Shown here in pieces: positions 1 to 5,918 of a DNA stretch of 6,036 nt. The notes beneath the pieces were generated by a model that saw only the letters and a list, made by a program, of their open reading frames with translations, was not told where the DNA came from and made no database searches. The stretch comes from an uncultured Bacilli bacterium (GTDB lineage Bacteria > Bacillota_I > Bacilli_A > RF39 > UBA660): contig CAKOSD010000072.1 in the NCBI GenBank assembly GCA_934101745.1, positions 1 to 6,036 on the forward strand. Reading direction: 5' to 3'. Position 1 is the first letter of the stretch. Each line of letters opens with the position of its first letter. The position numbers were made by a program, and so were the translations under genes.

Positions 1-102
1 GTATAACCACTCATATACTTGGAGGGCCTTAAACTTTTTTTCACCAATATTAATAAAATATTCTTCTAAATCACTTCGTTTTAAACCATATATATTTTTC
101 AT
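1..102 (-). CDS. rlmN: 23S rRNA (adenine-2503-C2)-methyltransferase RlmN, N-terminal fragment cut by window edge
   Basis: Reading the minus strand from the ATG at 102 gives 34 codons without a stop, beginning MKNIYGLKRSDLEEYF and ending with KKFKALQVYEWLY at the window edge. The pattern of a short start, 'L..Y....GEKKF.A.Q.YEWLY' is the usual N-terminal helical domain of RlmN. RlmN is the radical-SAM enzyme that methylates C2 of A2503 in 23S rRNA and A37 in some tRNAs. The catalytic CxxxCxxC region lies outside the window, so whether the gene is intact is unknown. The ribosome binding site is modest (GAAGTGA, about 6 nt before the ATG). A good promoter lies just upstream at 130-158, and the terminator of the preceding gene ends right before that promoter, so rlmN is probably transcribed on its own. 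The assignment rests on recognising the family's N-terminus only. Confidence 0.85.
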   Translation of the reverse strand, partial: MKNIYGLKRSDLEEYFINIGEKKFKALQVYEWLY

Positions 103-129
103 AATAATTCACTTCATTTCTTCTTTGTT

Positions 130-158
130 ATTATACCTTAAAATAATATCCTTCTCAA
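130..158 (-). promoter_or_regulatory. SigA-type promoter of rlmN
   Basis: On the minus strand TTGAGA (158-153, 5 of 6 bases of the -35 consensus) is followed after exactly 17 bp by TATAAT (135-130, perfect -10). Transcription would start near 123, about 20 nt before the rlmN ATG. The -35 box starts just after the T-run of the terminator at 160-204, so terminator and promoter are packed back to back. Confidence 0.75.
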
Positions 159-159
159 G

Positions 160-204
160 AAAAAAAGGTTTCACTTAAGATGCATAATTACCTTTAAGTG
201 AAAC
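160..204 (-). terminator. Rho-independent terminator of the TasA-like gene
   Basis: A perfect 11-bp stem pairs GTTTCACTTAA (168-178) with TTAAGTGAAAC (194-204) around a 15-nt loop. On the minus strand it is followed by C and seven Ts (166-160). It begins 9 bp past the stop codon of the minus-strand gene at 214-882, so it terminates that gene and insulates rlmN. Confidence 0.85.
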
Positions 205-213
205 GTCAATTTA

Positions 214-882
214 TTAATTTGTACTGGAAGTATTTTCTACCGTTTCGGTAGTATTAGTAGTTGTATCACTGGAAGCCTCAGAGGCACTGCTGGCCTGGTT
301 AGTACCACCATTACAATCTCCGTCTTCACAAACTTCACCGTAAGTATAAATTTTTAAAGAAAGAGTTTTTCCTATTTCGGATTCAGGAGTATCTTCATCA
401 ATCCAAATTTTAATATTATGAGTATCGTATTTAGAAGGGGCTAAAGTTAGACCTTGTTTTAAAATAGTGCGACCCGCGCTATCTTTAGTTGTTATACTTC
501 CCAGGGTAAAGGGAGTTCCACTATCTAAGGAAACTTTAATATAATTATAGTTTAATTTATTGGTACTAGTATCTTGGGGATTATCATATAAGGCAATGTA
601 ATATGTAAGTGGTAAGGTGCCATTGTTGGCAACGGAGAAAGAATATCCTTTAGTAAGCAGGCCTTCATTATCATCAACGGGAGTATTATTATCCGAAATA
701 ACCGTACTACCATTATAGGCCGAAAGTTGCATAATTAAACTACCTGACTGAACCGTTTGCTCTTCTGATTGATCAACTTTCATAAATAAAGCATAACTAA
801 CGCTTAAAATACCGACAACCATTACGCATACTGATAACGCAACTATTCGTGTTTGTTTTTTTATAATTTCAGTATAATTCAT
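214..882 (-). CDS. Signal-anchored extracellular protein, TasA/camelysin-like (putative)
   Basis: This 222-residue protein starts with a short basic stretch (residues 1-12), then one hydrophobic segment (about 13-33) ending VSYALF, which fits a signal peptide or signal anchor with possible cleavage after Ala31. Next comes the pattern 'SGSLIMQLSAY' (46-56) and a beta-rich domain with 'YSFSVANNGTLPLTYYIALYD' features (80-100), resembling the 'F.V.NTGTL.L.Y...L' strand pair of TasA/CalY-type fibre proteins exported with the signal peptidase SipW. Near the C-terminus C185 and C190 bracket an acidic CEDGDC loop that could form a disulfide or bind a metal. Residues 195-222 are a Ser/Thr/Asn/Glu-rich, probably disordered tail. 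There is no LPxTG motif, and no SipW gene lies in the window. The ATG at 882 is preceded by AAGGGA about 12 nt upstream, slightly far. A role in surface fibres or matrix is inferred from this weak family resemblance; the alternative is a lineage-specific secreted protein of unknown function. Confidence 0.6.
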   Translation of the reverse strand: MNYTEIIKKQTRIVALSVCVMVVGILSVSYALFMKVDQSEEQTVQSGSLIMQLSAYNGSTVISDNNTPVDDNEGLLTKGYSFSVANNGTLPLTYYIALYDNPQDTSTNKLNYNYIKVSLDSGTPFTLGSITTKDSAGRTILKQGLTLAPSKYDTHNIKIWIDEDTPESEIGKTLSLKIYTYGEVCEDGDCNGGTNQASSASEASSDTTTNTTETVENTSSTN

Positions 883-924
883 AATAAATCACAATCCCTT
901 AACTCTATTTTTTCTTATAACTCA

Positions 925-953
925 ATTATAACTTATATTTTTAAAAATTACTA
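925..953 (-). promoter_or_regulatory. Possible promoter of the TasA-like gene
   Basis: A perfect -10 box TATAAT reads on the minus strand at 930-925, about 42 nt before the ATG. With a 17-bp spacer the -35 position reads TAGTAA (953-948), which is poor. In DNA this AT-rich a -10 match alone is weak evidence. Confidence 0.4.
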
Positions 954-1139
954 CCATATTTTTTTATTTTATGTATTCTAAAGATGAAATTACTATTTTT
1001 AGATATTATTATTTATTATGCAGATTTTTAATAAATATATCCTCTATATAAATAATGAAAATATTCTATAAACTTATTATGTTTTATAGATATATAGATT
1101 ACTAAATTTAAATAAATTAAGCAAGTATAATTAATGGAT

Positions 1140-1325
1140 GATAGTGTAAAAATGTTTTGGAATTTTAGATGTTAAAATTATGATGATTTATTAAGAACTA
1201 TAAACATAAGATTATTGCTGTTTTTCGATAGAAGAAACTCCCTCACTGAGTGTTTAGGTATATTATACAAGATACAAGAATTTCTTATTTTTTTATGTAT
1301 TTTTCCAAAACATTTTTACACTATC
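1140..1325. mobile_element. MITE-like element or internally deleted IS bounded by 23-bp perfect inverted repeats
   Basis: The left arm 1140-1162 (starts GATAGTGTAAAAATG) is perfectly complementary to the right arm 1303-1325 (ends CATTTTTACACTATC). The 140 bp between the arms hold no convincing ORF on either strand. The AGTGTAAA-type terminus resembles ends of IS256-family elements, so this could be a non-autonomous derivative or a deletion relic; that family link is inference. No 8-9 bp target duplication is visible: the flanks read TTAATGGAT and CAAATTGTA. Alternatively it is a large stem-loop acting on the gene that starts at 1364. The surrounding gap (883-1363) holds only the weak minus-strand promoter and very AT-rich DNA with no other recognisable feature. 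Confidence 0.6.
1303..1325. repeat. Right arm of the 23-bp perfect inverted repeat
   Basis: This is the exact reverse complement of 1140-1162. It ends 38 bp before the first candidate start codon of the downstream gene, so any promoter for that gene must lie within the element or in the short gap. I found no confident -35/-10 pair there. Confidence 0.85.
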
Positions 1326-1352
1326 CAAATTGTATCTAGACAAGCCTCTTAA

Positions 1353-1414
1353 AAGGTGATATCATGCGATTACAGCCAGTTAAGACTGGTAACTTAGGGG
1401 GAGATTTGGCTATG
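1353..1414 (+). promoter_or_regulatory. Double ribosome binding site with a hairpin between them
   Basis: AAGGTGA (1353-1359) serves ATG 1364, and AGGGGGAG (1396-1403) serves the in-frame ATG 1412. Between them CCAGT-TAAG-ACTGG (1376-1389) forms a 5-bp hairpin, extendable by a G-U pair. The second site matches the anti-Shine-Dalgarno better, so the shorter protein may be the main product. Translation from the first site would open the hairpin ahead of the second. Confidence 0.45.
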
Positions 1415-3658
1415 TTAAATAAAGACATGGAGTATAAAAAATATTTAGATAGTGTCTTTGAAAAGACTGATGAATATTATTATATAAATTTAGAAACGAA
1501 AGAGGTAACACCCAGTTATATGAGTACCAATGGTATTGATGGATGTGGCTTAAACTATATTTTTAAGGATAATATATTAAGAAATATTCAAGGAGACCCA
1601 ATTATAGAGACCGAAGTTGATTCTGTTTATAATTCTTCTAGTGGTGTTTTTGCCTGTGGAACCGGTTCTATAATTCATCTATTTAATGGAATAATTGGTA
1701 AAGAGATATATAGAAGTCCTAGTAGTGCAATAATTTTGACTAGTTATAAAGGTTATAATCTCTTAGAAATTTCTACTGGCGACTCTTCAGTTTATGAATA
1801 TGCTCTTATTAATCCATTGGGAGAAAAAGTCTTTAGTACAAAACGTACAGATGATGTAAGATTTAAGTTAGTCGAACAAGAAGGCCTTTTAAAGCTTCAC
1901 AGTGATTACAGTCTCCTACTTCTTTATGTAGATAAGATTATTTTACCAGAGGGAAAACTAAGAAATGATAGTCCCATTCGTTCAATTAAGTCTTATTATT
2001 GTACACCAGAAATAGTAAATTTATTAAATTGCTTTCAAATACCTAAAGATAATCAAGAACAAATAATTTTTATATCACGGAGGTTAGAGTCAAACATTCG
2101 GATTAGATATAATGCTAGTTTTTTAGAAATCTTTTATGAAGATATATGTGGGAAAAGGGCGCTTGTCGCCGCTCGTAATGGTAAAATATTATATAATGAT
2201 TCAGCCGATTATATCTTTATAAAAAGAGTAGAAACCATTTTTAATGATGAAACGATAATGATTCCTAGCAGCCTTGATAAGAAAAATGATTTAGTTTATT
2301 ATGACAAAGAAGGCCATGAATTAAGTCGTTTTATCAATGTTGATGGTTTTGTTAAGGTTGATAAAATTATGACCAATCTTTATAAGTTGGGCAAATTAAC
2401 TGAGCTTCGTCAAGATTATACTCATACAGGATCTCGTGGTTTTCTTCATTTTAAAATAAATGATAAATTTTATCGTACCGAAAGTTACTATTCTTGTGGT
2501 CGACTAAAAATTATGGATGAAACCACTTCCCTACTTGGTTATCTTGATGAATTTGGCAATATTTTAATAGAGCCTCAATATAATTCTGCCTCTGATTTTT
2601 ATTATGGTACGGCTGAAGTAATGACTTCTTTTACAAAATATAAAAGTGTAATAAGTACAAATGGTGAATCTTTATCATATTCAGATGAGGAACAACGCAA
2701 AAAGTTTAATAACCATTATAAAGGTTTCTTTGAAAAAATTTATAACCTGCCAGTATCACAGCAGTTAGCATATCTTTTCTACCAAGAAGCCGAAAATTTT
2801 TTAGGCGACAGTGTTTACTATTATTATGATATTAAAACGGGCGAATTAAAGAAAAGCAAATATGAACCCGTAAGACAGTATCAAAATTACTTAATTTATA
2901 TTTATTATGGAATATTTCCTAAGGCTGGTTATTATGCTTTGGATAAAAGAACAGACAAGAAAACATTTTTAGGATATCTTAGTAATCAGACTTATTTTGG
3001 CGATGATTACTTTGTAGTTAATGATACTACTTATTATCCTTTAGATGAACTTATTAACTTAGGACATTTTAGTTTACTTTATCGAAGACTTAAAGATGGT
3101 ATTAAATTATTAAGTCAAAAAGAATATTTAAGAAGCCAAAAATTGGGCCAATTAAAGGAAAAATTGGACGAGAAATCACCAAAAGAAATGAATGCTGAAC
3201 TCGAAAAAGAAAGAGCTGAACTTTTAAGAAGAAAAAAAGAATATATGAGATTAGAAGAAGAAAAAGCACTACTTCAAGACAAGATAAAAGAACTTGAGGC
3301 TCGGCAAAGGAAACTACATATTAAGCATACCTTGCCGCTTCCTGCTGATTTCTTTCTTCTGGCTAGTGATTTTAAATATATTAACCCCCGTTACTTAAAA
3401 GATTTAAGAGATTATGATTTAATGATGGCGGATTTTACCGATTGCATGTTAAGAAATACTAATCTAAGTGGTACGAATGCCGTAATTGATCCCCAAAAAG
3501 TTTATGAAAAAGATTTAAGCAATAGCAATCTATCGGAAGTAACTTTAATTAATTATGATTTTCAGGGTGTTAGAATAGAAAATACCATCTTTACTGATGA
3601 TTTTGCCGAAGTTTACCAAGGAGATGTGATAAAATTAAAAAGAACATTAAAGAAATAG
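1364..3658 (+). CDS. WG-repeat / coiled-coil / pentapeptide-like protein of unknown function
   Basis: This 764-residue protein has no signal peptide or membrane helix and is probably cytoplasmic. The clearest domain signature is a WG-type repeat at 388-420 (LGYLDEFGNILIEPQYNSAS... with F/Y-x-x-G-x-A-x-V). More degenerate strands of the same 'Y.D..G..L' style occur around 146-160, 268-290, 310-335 and 485-500, suggesting a beta-propeller-like N-terminal two thirds. Residues about 585-652 are highly charged and heptad-like (ELEKERAELLRRKKEYMRL and onward), a coiled coil. Residues 656-750 resemble pentapeptide repeats (ADFTD, TNLSG, KDLSN, SNLSE, YDFQG) and include IDPQKVYEKDLSNSNL. I recall that style of C-terminus from other uncharacterised Firmicutes proteins. 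Two starts are possible: ATG 1364 with AAGGTGA 4 nt upstream, or ATG 1412 (residue 17) with a very strong AGGGGGAG 8 nt upstream. The longer form is given. It stands alone; an rlmD-type remnant overlaps its end. WG and pentapeptide domains are usually protein-binding scaffolds, so no enzyme activity is proposed. Confidence 0.75.
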   Translation: MRLQPVKTGNLGGDLAMLNKDMEYKKYLDSVFEKTDEYYYINLETKEVTPSYMSTNGIDGCGLNYIFKDNILRNIQGDPIIETEVDSVYNSSSGVFACGTGSIIHLFNGIIGKEIYRSPSSAIILTSYKGYNLLEISTGDSSVYEYALINPLGEKVFSTKRTDDVRFKLVEQEGLLKLHSDYSLLLLYVDKIILPEGKLRNDSPIRSIKSYYCTPEIVNLLNCFQIPKDNQEQIIFISRRLESNIRIRYNASFLEIFYEDICGKRALVAARNGKILYNDSADYIFIKRVETIFNDETIMIPSSLDKKNDLVYYDKEGHELSRFINVDGFVKVDKIMTNLYKLGKLTELRQDYTHTGSRGFLHFKINDKFYRTESYYSCGRLKIMDETTSLLGYLDEFGNILIEPQYNSASDFYYGTAEVMTSFTKYKSVISTNGESLSYSDEEQRKKFNNHYKGFFEKIYNLPVSQQLAYLFYQEAENFLGDSVYYYYDIKTGELKKSKYEPVRQYQNYLIYIYYGIFPKAGYYALDKRTDKKTFLGYLSNQTYFGDDYFVVNDTTYYPLDELINLGHFSLLYRRLKDGIKLLSQKEYLRSQKLGQLKEKLDEKSPKEMNAELEKERAELLRRKKEYMRLEEEKALLQDKIKELEARQRKLHIKHTLPLPADFFLLASDFKYINPRYLKDLRDYDLMMADFTDCMLRNTNLSGTNAVIDPQKVYEKDLSNSNLSEVTLINYDFQGVRIENTIFTDDFAEVYQGDVIKLKRTLKK

Positions 3659-3786
3659 AGGTTCTTATAGAAATAGAAATTGAACGATTAGATGATTTGG
3701 GACGAAGAATATGTTATGTTAATAATAAAATCACTTTTATACCTAATTATTTAGTTGGTAATCTATTAAGCAAACTTCTTGCGTAA
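3634..3786 (+). pseudogene. Remnant of RlmD/TrmA-type RNA (uracil-C5)-methyltransferase, N-terminal TRAM domain only
   Basis: In a frame different from the upstream gene, 50 codons read IKKNIKEIEVL..., with the diagnostic stretch IERLDDLGRRICYVNNKI followed by TFIPNYLVG, then LLSKLLA and a TAA stop. 'LDD.GRGICYVNNKITFVPN.LPGE' is the typical start of the TRAM domain in RlmD/RlmCD/TrmA-family SAM-dependent methyltransferases, which modify uridines in 23S rRNA or tRNA. Such enzymes are normally about 400-460 residues; the catalytic methyltransferase part is absent downstream. There is no ATG/GTG/TTG at the expected start, although a strong AAGGAG (3618-3623) sits about 10 nt before the ATT codon at 3634, so a start codon seems to have been lost or changed. 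The first 25 bases overlap the end of the 764-residue gene. Whether it was rlmD or another paralogue cannot be told. Confidence 0.65.
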
Positions 3787-3905
3787 CTAGTCATAGACAA
3801 AAATTATAGAAACAGCATATCTGTAAAAATCGGTTATAAAATGTATCTACTTTATTTCTATATTTTTCGTCAATAATTTTGAAAATTTGTTTTATCCTTA
3901 ACCGA

Positions 3906-3921
3906 AATTTGCTTGCAAATT
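3906..3921. repeat. 16-bp perfect dyad over the rbr -35 box (candidate operator)
   Basis: AATTTGC-TT-GCAAATT is a perfect 7-2-7 inverted repeat. It overlaps the -35 hexamer of the rubrerythrin promoter (3913-3918), a position where a bound regulator would block RNA polymerase. The regulator is unknown. Confidence 0.45.
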
Positions 3922-3940
3922 AACTTATAAATGCTATACT
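3913..3940 (+). promoter_or_regulatory. Promoter of rubrerythrin gene
   Basis: TTGCAA (3913-3918) is the -35 box. After 16 bp comes TATACT (3935-3940) as the -10 box, with a TG two bases before it (extended -10, TGCTATACT). Transcription would start near 3947, giving a leader of about 37 nt. TTATAAATGCTATAC (3925-3939) over the -10 matches the PerR box consensus at about 10 of 14 informative positions, too degenerate to call as a site. Confidence 0.65.
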
Positions 3941-3948
3941 AAATATTG

Positions 3949-3964
3949 AAATCCTTTAGGATTT
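3949..3964. repeat. 16-bp dyad at the start of the rbr transcript (candidate operator or hairpin)
   Basis: AAATCCT-TT-AGGATTT is a perfect 7-2-7 inverted repeat beginning about where transcription should start and ending just before the AGGAAGGA ribosome binding site (3965-3972). Its centre lies 43 bp, about four helical turns, from the centre of the dyad at 3906-3921. It may act as a DNA operator; a 2-nt loop makes a stable RNA hairpin of this exact form less likely. Confidence 0.45.
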
Positions 3965-3983
3965 AGGAAGGAAATGAAATTTT

Positions 3984-4523
3984 ATGGAATTAAAAGGAAG
4001 TCAAACAGAGAAAAATTTACTTGCCGCATTTGCTGGAGAATCACAAGCAAGAAATAAATATACTTTCTATGCTTCTAAGGCTAGAAAAGATGGTTATGAA
4101 CAATATGCGGAGATTTTTGAAGAAACAGCTAACAATGAAAAAGAACATGCTAAATTGTGGTTTAAAGAATTGCATGATGGCAAGATTCCTACTACATTAG
4201 AAAATTTAGAAGATGCTGCTAATGGCGAAAATTACGAATGGACTGATATGTACCAAGAATTTGCAAAAACTGCTCGTGAAGAAGGCTTTTTAGAACTTGC
4301 TAAAAAATTTGAGGCTGTTGGGGAAATTGAACGTCATCATGAAGAAAGATATCGTAAGCTTATTAGTAATATCGAAGGTGGAGTAGTTTTCTCAAGTGAT
4401 GATGATAGAATTTGGCAATGTCGTAATTGTGGGCATATTGTTATTGGTAAATATGCACCAGAAGTTTGCCCAGTATGCAATCATCCGCAAAGTTTCTTTG
4501 AAATTAAAAAAGAAAATTACTAA
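3984..4523 (+). CDS. rbr: Rubrerythrin
   Basis: This is a cytoplasmic non-haem iron peroxidase that reduces hydrogen peroxide to water in anaerobes, using electrons passed through its own rubredoxin domain. At 179 residues it has the usual single-chain rubrerythrin length. The N-terminal four-helix domain carries all expected diiron ligands: E19 in AFAGES, E52 and H55 in NEKEH, E82 and E85 in GENYEW, and E116 and H119 in EIERHH. The C-terminal rubredoxin-like domain has both iron-binding pairs, C146-x2-C149 (CRNCGH) and C162-x2-C165 (CPVCNHP). The start is supported by AGGAAGGA 11 nt upstream and by the conserved [20 protein letters not shown] beginning. It is a single-gene unit with its own promoter (3913-3940) and terminator (4536-4558). 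Two dyads at the promoter suggest regulation, plausibly by peroxide or metal status, but no regulator is in the window. Nothing suggests it is inactive. Confidence 0.97.
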   Translation: MELKGSQTEKNLLAAFAGESQARNKYTFYASKARKDGYEQYAEIFEETANNEKEHAKLWFKELHDGKIPTTLENLEDAANGENYEWTDMYQEFAKTAREEGFLELAKKFEAVGEIERHHEERYRKLISNIEGGVVFSSDDDRIWQCRNCGHIVIGKYAPEVCPVCNHPQSFFEIKKENY

Positions 4524-4535
4524 AATCTTAAATTT

Positions 4536-4558
4536 AACAGGGTTAGCCCTGTTTTTTT
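4536..4558 (+). terminator. Rho-independent terminator of rbr
   Basis: AACAGGG (4536-4542) pairs with CCCTGTT (4547-4553) around a TTAG loop, and the T-run continues to 4558. It starts 12 bp after the rubrerythrin stop codon. Confidence 0.92.
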
Positions 4559-4606
4559 AATTTATAATTTATATCTTTAAAACATAAAATTACTTGGAGG
4601 ATATAA

Positions 4607-5113
4607 ATGAATAAAAAATATAATTTTTATAATGTATTATTTATATTTATTTTAGGAACGTTACTACATTTTACTTATAATTGGTCAAATAATAATTTTA
4701 TTGTTGGTCTTTTTAGTTCTACTAACGAATCTATTTTTTCACATACTAAATTACTTATTTTACCTACTTTTATTTTCTATATATTATTTTATAAAGAGAA
4801 TAAAGTTATATTAAATAAAAATAAGTTTTTTAGTAGTATGATTATCCAATTAATAAGCAGTATCTTAAGTATGATTTTAATTTACTATACAGCAAGATTT
4901 GGATTTAATATAGAAAGTCTTTGGTTTGATATATTCTTATTTTTCTTAAGTATTGTTATTGGTTTAACTTTGAGTATTCATTATTATAAATATAGTAAAA
5001 AAAGTATTAATTATAAAATATGGAGTTTGATTATTATTGGTTTAATGATTATTTTTACAATCAATCCTTTAAATTTTCCATTTTTTATATTTAAAAAAAC
5101 TAGGTTACCATAG
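4607..5113 (+). CDS. DUF6512-like five-helix membrane protein
   Basis: This 168-residue, extremely hydrophobic protein has five likely membrane segments at about 8-24, 46-62, 75-95, 106-127 and 137-152. The N-terminal region GTLLHFTYNWS...FIVGLFSSTNESIF followed by SHTKLL matches the conserved start I know from DUF6512 proteins ('G..LHF.Y.W...N..V..F..VNES.WEH.KL'), including H21, N40, E41 and H46. The family's function is unknown to me. GGAGG (4596-4600) 6 nt before the ATG makes the start secure. A TATAAT sits at 4563-4568, but without a good -35 because the rbr terminator occupies that place. After 'INPLNFPFF' the last eight residues (IFKKTRLP) look unlike the family's usual ending, where I would expect about ten or more residues with a DP...YG-type motif. 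This, together with the adjacent transposon remnant, suggests a C-terminus altered by insertion. The gene is notably richer in A+T than its neighbours. Confidence 0.7.
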   Translation: MNKKYNFYNVLFIFILGTLLHFTYNWSNNNFIVGLFSSTNESIFSHTKLLILPTFIFYILFYKENKVILNKNKFFSSMIIQLISSILSMILIYYTARFGFNIESLWFDIFLFFLSIVIGLTLSIHYYKYSKKSINYKIWSLIIIGLMIIFTINPLNFPFFIFKKTRLP

Positions 5114-5117
5114 TCTC

Positions 5118-5157
5118 AGACTGTTGACAAATTAAATTTTGTTAATGGTCTTTTTTT
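5118..5157 (+). terminator. Rho-independent terminator between DUF6512-like gene and transposase
   Basis: A 14-bp stem (5118-5131 with 5138-5151, including three G-U pairs) closes a 6-nt TTAAAT loop and is followed by seven Ts (5151-5157). It starts 4 bp after the stop codon of the membrane protein gene. It could belong to that gene or to the left end of the insertion sequence, where it would shield the transposase from outside transcription. Confidence 0.8.
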
Positions 5158-5894
5158 ATGCTTTTTTGTTATAACATTATTGGAATATACGAGAAAGTAA
5201 GTGATATTATGGCATGCCCAAACAAAATTTTAAAAACGATTGTATAATTTTTAATACATTAAATGATTTAGTACCTCAAGACCATTTGGTAAGAAAATTG
5301 GACAACTGTATAGATTTTACTTTTATTGAAGATTTAGTAAAGGATTTATATAGTCCATTTGGAAGACCAAGCATTCCCCCTGTGGTACTTTTTAAGTTGA
5401 TTTTTATTAACATAATATTTTGTATAAATTTAATGAGAAGAACTTGCGAAGAATGCAAAGTAAATATTGCCTATTGCTGGTTTTTAGGTTTATCTATGTA
5501 CGATGAAATTCCTAACTATTCTACCTGGAGCCAAAACTACATAAGAAGATATAAAGAAAGTAATGTTTTTGATAAAATTTTTGAGACCATTTTAAATCAA
5601 GCCCCAAAATATAAATTTATAGATTGTGAAACAGTATTTGGAGATGGTACTCATCAAAAAGCCAATGCCAATAAAAATAAACATCAAGATGTTGAAGTAG
5701 AGATAACTAAAAAAGTATATGAAGATAAATTGCTAGAAGAGATAAATGAAGATAGAATAAAACATGGAAAAAAGCCAATTGAAGATATAACTAAAAAAGG
5801 AGTTATGTTTGATGAAGAAACTGGTGAATTAAAAGAAAATATTGAAACAAAGCATATTAAAGAAAGTTTAACTGACCCAGAAAGTGGTTGCTTT
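5118..5894 (+). mobile_element. Remnant of an IS1182-type insertion sequence (left part; boundaries approximate)
   Basis: This covers the hairpin upstream of the transposase and the transposase N-terminal half. The left terminal repeat cannot be identified because the matching right end is missing from the window. The right boundary is set where the protein stops matching the family, at about 5894. Confidence 0.4.
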
Positions 5895-5918
5895 GAGTGT
5901 GTAAGTAATTCTGTGTAA
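5214..5918 (+). CDS. IS1182-family transposase, C-terminally truncated
   Basis: The family's DDE transposases are usually about 450-550 residues; this ORF gives 234. Residues 15-115 form the N-terminal helical (DUF772-type) domain with LVPQDHLVRKLD, LYSPFGRPSIPPVVLFKLI and NYSTWSQNYIRRY. The first catalytic aspartate is D144 in VFGDGTHQKANANKNK. Residues 160-215 are the charged linker. The protein follows the family to TDPESGCF (220-227), where a 'HKGEHEK.FAY' stretch normally follows. Here it changes to ECVSNSV and stops. The second Asp and the catalytic Glu are therefore missing, and the product should be inactive. The change at about 5895 coincides with a sequence resembling the end of another insertion sequence. 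The ATG at 5214 has AGTAAGTGAT (5196-5205) 8 nt upstream. An out-of-frame ATG at 5209 opens only 12 codons. Confidence 0.85.
   Translation: MPKQNFKNDCIIFNTLNDLVPQDHLVRKLDNCIDFTFIEDLVKDLYSPFGRPSIPPVVLFKLIFINIIFCINLMRRTCEECKVNIAYCWFLGLSMYDEIPNYSTWSQNYIRRYKESNVFDKIFETILNQAPKYKFIDCETVFGDGTHQKANANKNKHQDVEVEITKKVYEDKLLEEINEDRIKHGKKPIEDITKKGVMFDEETGELKENIETKHIKESLTDPESGCFECVSNSV

Noticed and set aside
1066..1089. CTATAAA / TTTATAG hairpin in the spacer
   Set aside because: Seven AT-rich pairs with no T-run or nearby gene end; not convincing as a terminator or operator.
883..1363. Possible small genes in the spacer
   Set aside because: All frames are closed frequently, and no candidate start has a ribosome binding site except those of the gene at 1364.
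3825..3908. Inverted repeat TCGGTTA / TAACCGA with flanking TAAAA/TTTTA upstream of rubrerythrin
   Set aside because: The arms are short, about 60 bp apart and need a gap to extend; likely chance in AT-rich DNA.
5209..5247. 12-codon frame starting at ATG 5209, overlapping the transposase start
   Set aside because: Too short and of no recognisable content; the nearby ribosome binding site also fits ATG 5214, which matches the family N-terminus.
5276..5458. 60-residue open frame on the minus strand
   Set aside because: It lies wholly inside the transposase coding region, has no ribosome binding site and looks like an antisense shadow.
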